Source: Planctomycetota bacterium
Lineage (GTDB): Bacteria; Planctomycetota; SBBH01; JACQRN01
Length of the DNA: 7,484 nt
Direction: 5' to 3'
Assembly (NCBI GenBank): GCA_016206515.1
Contig: JACQRN010000067.1
Location: 1 to 7,484, forward strand
The notes under the pieces were generated by a model. It was not told where the DNA came from and ran no database searches. It saw only the letters and a program-made list of their open reading frames with translations. This document shows, piece after piece, positions 6,665 to 7,484 of this stretch; the stretch's first letter is position 1, and every line of letters starts with the position of its first letter. The position numbers and the translations under genes are program-made.

Positions 6665-7484
6665 TGAGCGAGGCGAGGGACGGCGAGGAGGAACCGATGG
6701 AGGCGCTCCCGGCGGACGACGAGGTGCTCGATGCGATTCCGGTGGGGGAGGAGGCCGTGGAAGAGGCCCCGGTCGCGCGGGCGACCGAACACATGCTCGA
6801 TCTCGGCGCGGCGCTCCGGCAGGGGGCCTCCGCGGTCCCCGTCGAGGAGCTCTCCCGCAAGTACCGGCGCGTGCACGTCCTGGACGAGGCGCGCCTGCGG
6901 CTGCTGGTGTCCGAGGCGGTCGACCGCGCGCTGGCGGGGCGGGCGGAGGGGATCCGTGAGGAGGAGCGGGCCCGGTTGACGGAGGCGTCCCGCGGCGAGC
7001 TCAAGACCCTGATCGCGCGCCACCGCGAGGAGATGGGGCAGACGCAGGAGTCCGCGCGCCTTGCCCGCGAGGAGGCGGAGAAGACACGCAAGTCGACGGT
7101 CCACGAGGTCAAGTCCCTGCAGCAGAGGTACGAGGAGGCGAAGCGCGAGGCTCAGGAGGCCGCCGAGAAGCTCTCCGCGACGCAGGCGGCCGCCGAGACG
7201 CTGCAGGGGGAGGTCCAGAAACTTCGCGAATCGATGAAGGCCGCGGGCGAGGAGGCGAAACGGGTGGCCGCGGAGTCCGCCGCGCGCCTGGCCGAGGCGC
7301 GCGCCGCGGGCGAGACGCTGCGCGTCGGCGAGGGGAAGGCGCGCGAGGCTCTGCGCGCCGCCGAGGCGGAGCGCTCCCGTCTGCGCGAGGCGCTCGACAC
7401 GGGCCGGTCGTCCATCGAATCGCTCGCGTCGGAGCTCGCTTCCGCGCGGAGGGGGCGCGACGACACACAGGTCCTGGCGTCGTC
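6664..7484 (+). CDS. Acidic-headed coiled-coil protein of unknown function, C-terminus cut by window edge
   Basis: The frame is open from the ATG at 6664 to the window end, giving 273 residues with the C-terminus missing. I do not recognise the family. Residues 1-40 are very acidic and probably disordered. Residues about 58-92 form a possible small conserved helical unit (VPVEELSRKYRRVHVLDEAR, then LRLLVSEAVDRAL). From about 95 on, the protein is almost entirely Glu/Ala/Arg/Lys-rich with heptad-like spacing, indicating a long coiled coil. There is no signal peptide or membrane segment, so a cytoplasmic structural or scaffolding role is possible. The ATG overlaps the asnS stop (TGATG), suggesting translational coupling. 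A second in-frame ATG at 6697 has AGGAGG 5 nt upstream and may be the real start. Such low-complexity coiled coils match many unrelated proteins, so similarity hits should be read with care. Confidence 0.75.
   Translation, partial: MSEARDGEEEPMEALPADDEVLDAIPVGEEAVEEAPVARATEHMLDLGAALRQGASAVPVEELSRKYRRVHVLDEARLRLLVSEAVDRALAGRAEGIREEERARLTEASRGELKTLIARHREEMGQTQESARLAREEAEKTRKSTVHEVKSLQQRYEEAKREAQEAAEKLSATQAAAETLQGEVQKLRESMKAAGEEAKRVAAESAARLAEARAAGETLRVGEGKAREALRAAEAERSRLREALDTGRSSIESLASELASARRGRDDTQVLAS
6686..6691 (+). promoter_or_regulatory. Possible ribosome binding site AGGAGG for a start at 6697
   Basis: AGGAGG lies 5 nt before an in-frame ATG at 6697, inside the annotated coiled-coil gene. 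It would give a product 11 residues shorter than the ATG at 6664. The same bases encode Gly-Glu-Glu-Glu, so a purine run is expected from codon content alone and the site may be fortuitous. Confidence 0.4.

Noticed and set aside
6432..7112. Minus-strand open frames opposite the asnS end and the coiled-coil gene
   Set aside because: Ser/Arg-rich antisense translations without motifs. The plus-strand frame has the codon pattern and amphipathic repeats expected of a coiled-coil protein and runs straight on from asnS.

Overview
The window is high-GC DNA with densely packed genes and strongly G/C-biased third codon positions. It looks like a Gram-negative bacterium: one gene starts with a Sec-type signal peptide, starts use GGGAGG-type ribosome sites, and a near-consensus sigma70 promoter is present. 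The lineage cannot be fixed by eye. A large secreted HEAT-repeat-like protein, a cysteine-rich histidyl-tRNA synthetase and an operonic PaaK-type adenylating enzyme would suit a Planctomycetota-like or deltaproteobacterial-grade uncultured lineage, but that is inference.

Layout. Two transcription units diverge from a 147-bp region (5213-5359). Leftward (minus strand) runs a three-gene unit: a secreted protein of about 899 aa with HEAT-like helices and a DUF3352-like second half (2513-5212), then hisS (1175-2488), then a phenylacetate-CoA ligase-family enzyme that runs off the window at position 1. The last two overlap by 4 bp (ATGA). Rightward (plus strand) runs asnS (5360-6664), overlapped by 1 bp (TGATG) by an acidic, then strongly coiled-coil protein that runs off the window at 7484.

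Regulation. The leftward unit has TTGACA - 17 bp - CATAAT, and a perfect 10-bp palindrome lies in the spacer. The rightward unit has an extended -10 (TGCGATAAT) placed so that transcription should begin at or next to the asnS ATG, which implies a leaderless asnS mRNA. A 7-bp tandem repeat (CCCAAAT on the plus strand) sits where hisS translation should begin, and the hisS start is ambiguous as a result.

The two synthetases supply His-tRNA and Asn-tRNA for translation. The jobs of the secreted protein, the ligase and the coiled-coil protein are not evident from the sequence. I saw no tRNA, rRNA, CRISPR array, insertion sequence, phage gene or clear rho-independent terminator. The window reads mostly as ordinary chromosome, with a few regulatory and context oddities and no recognisable novel defence or biosynthetic system.
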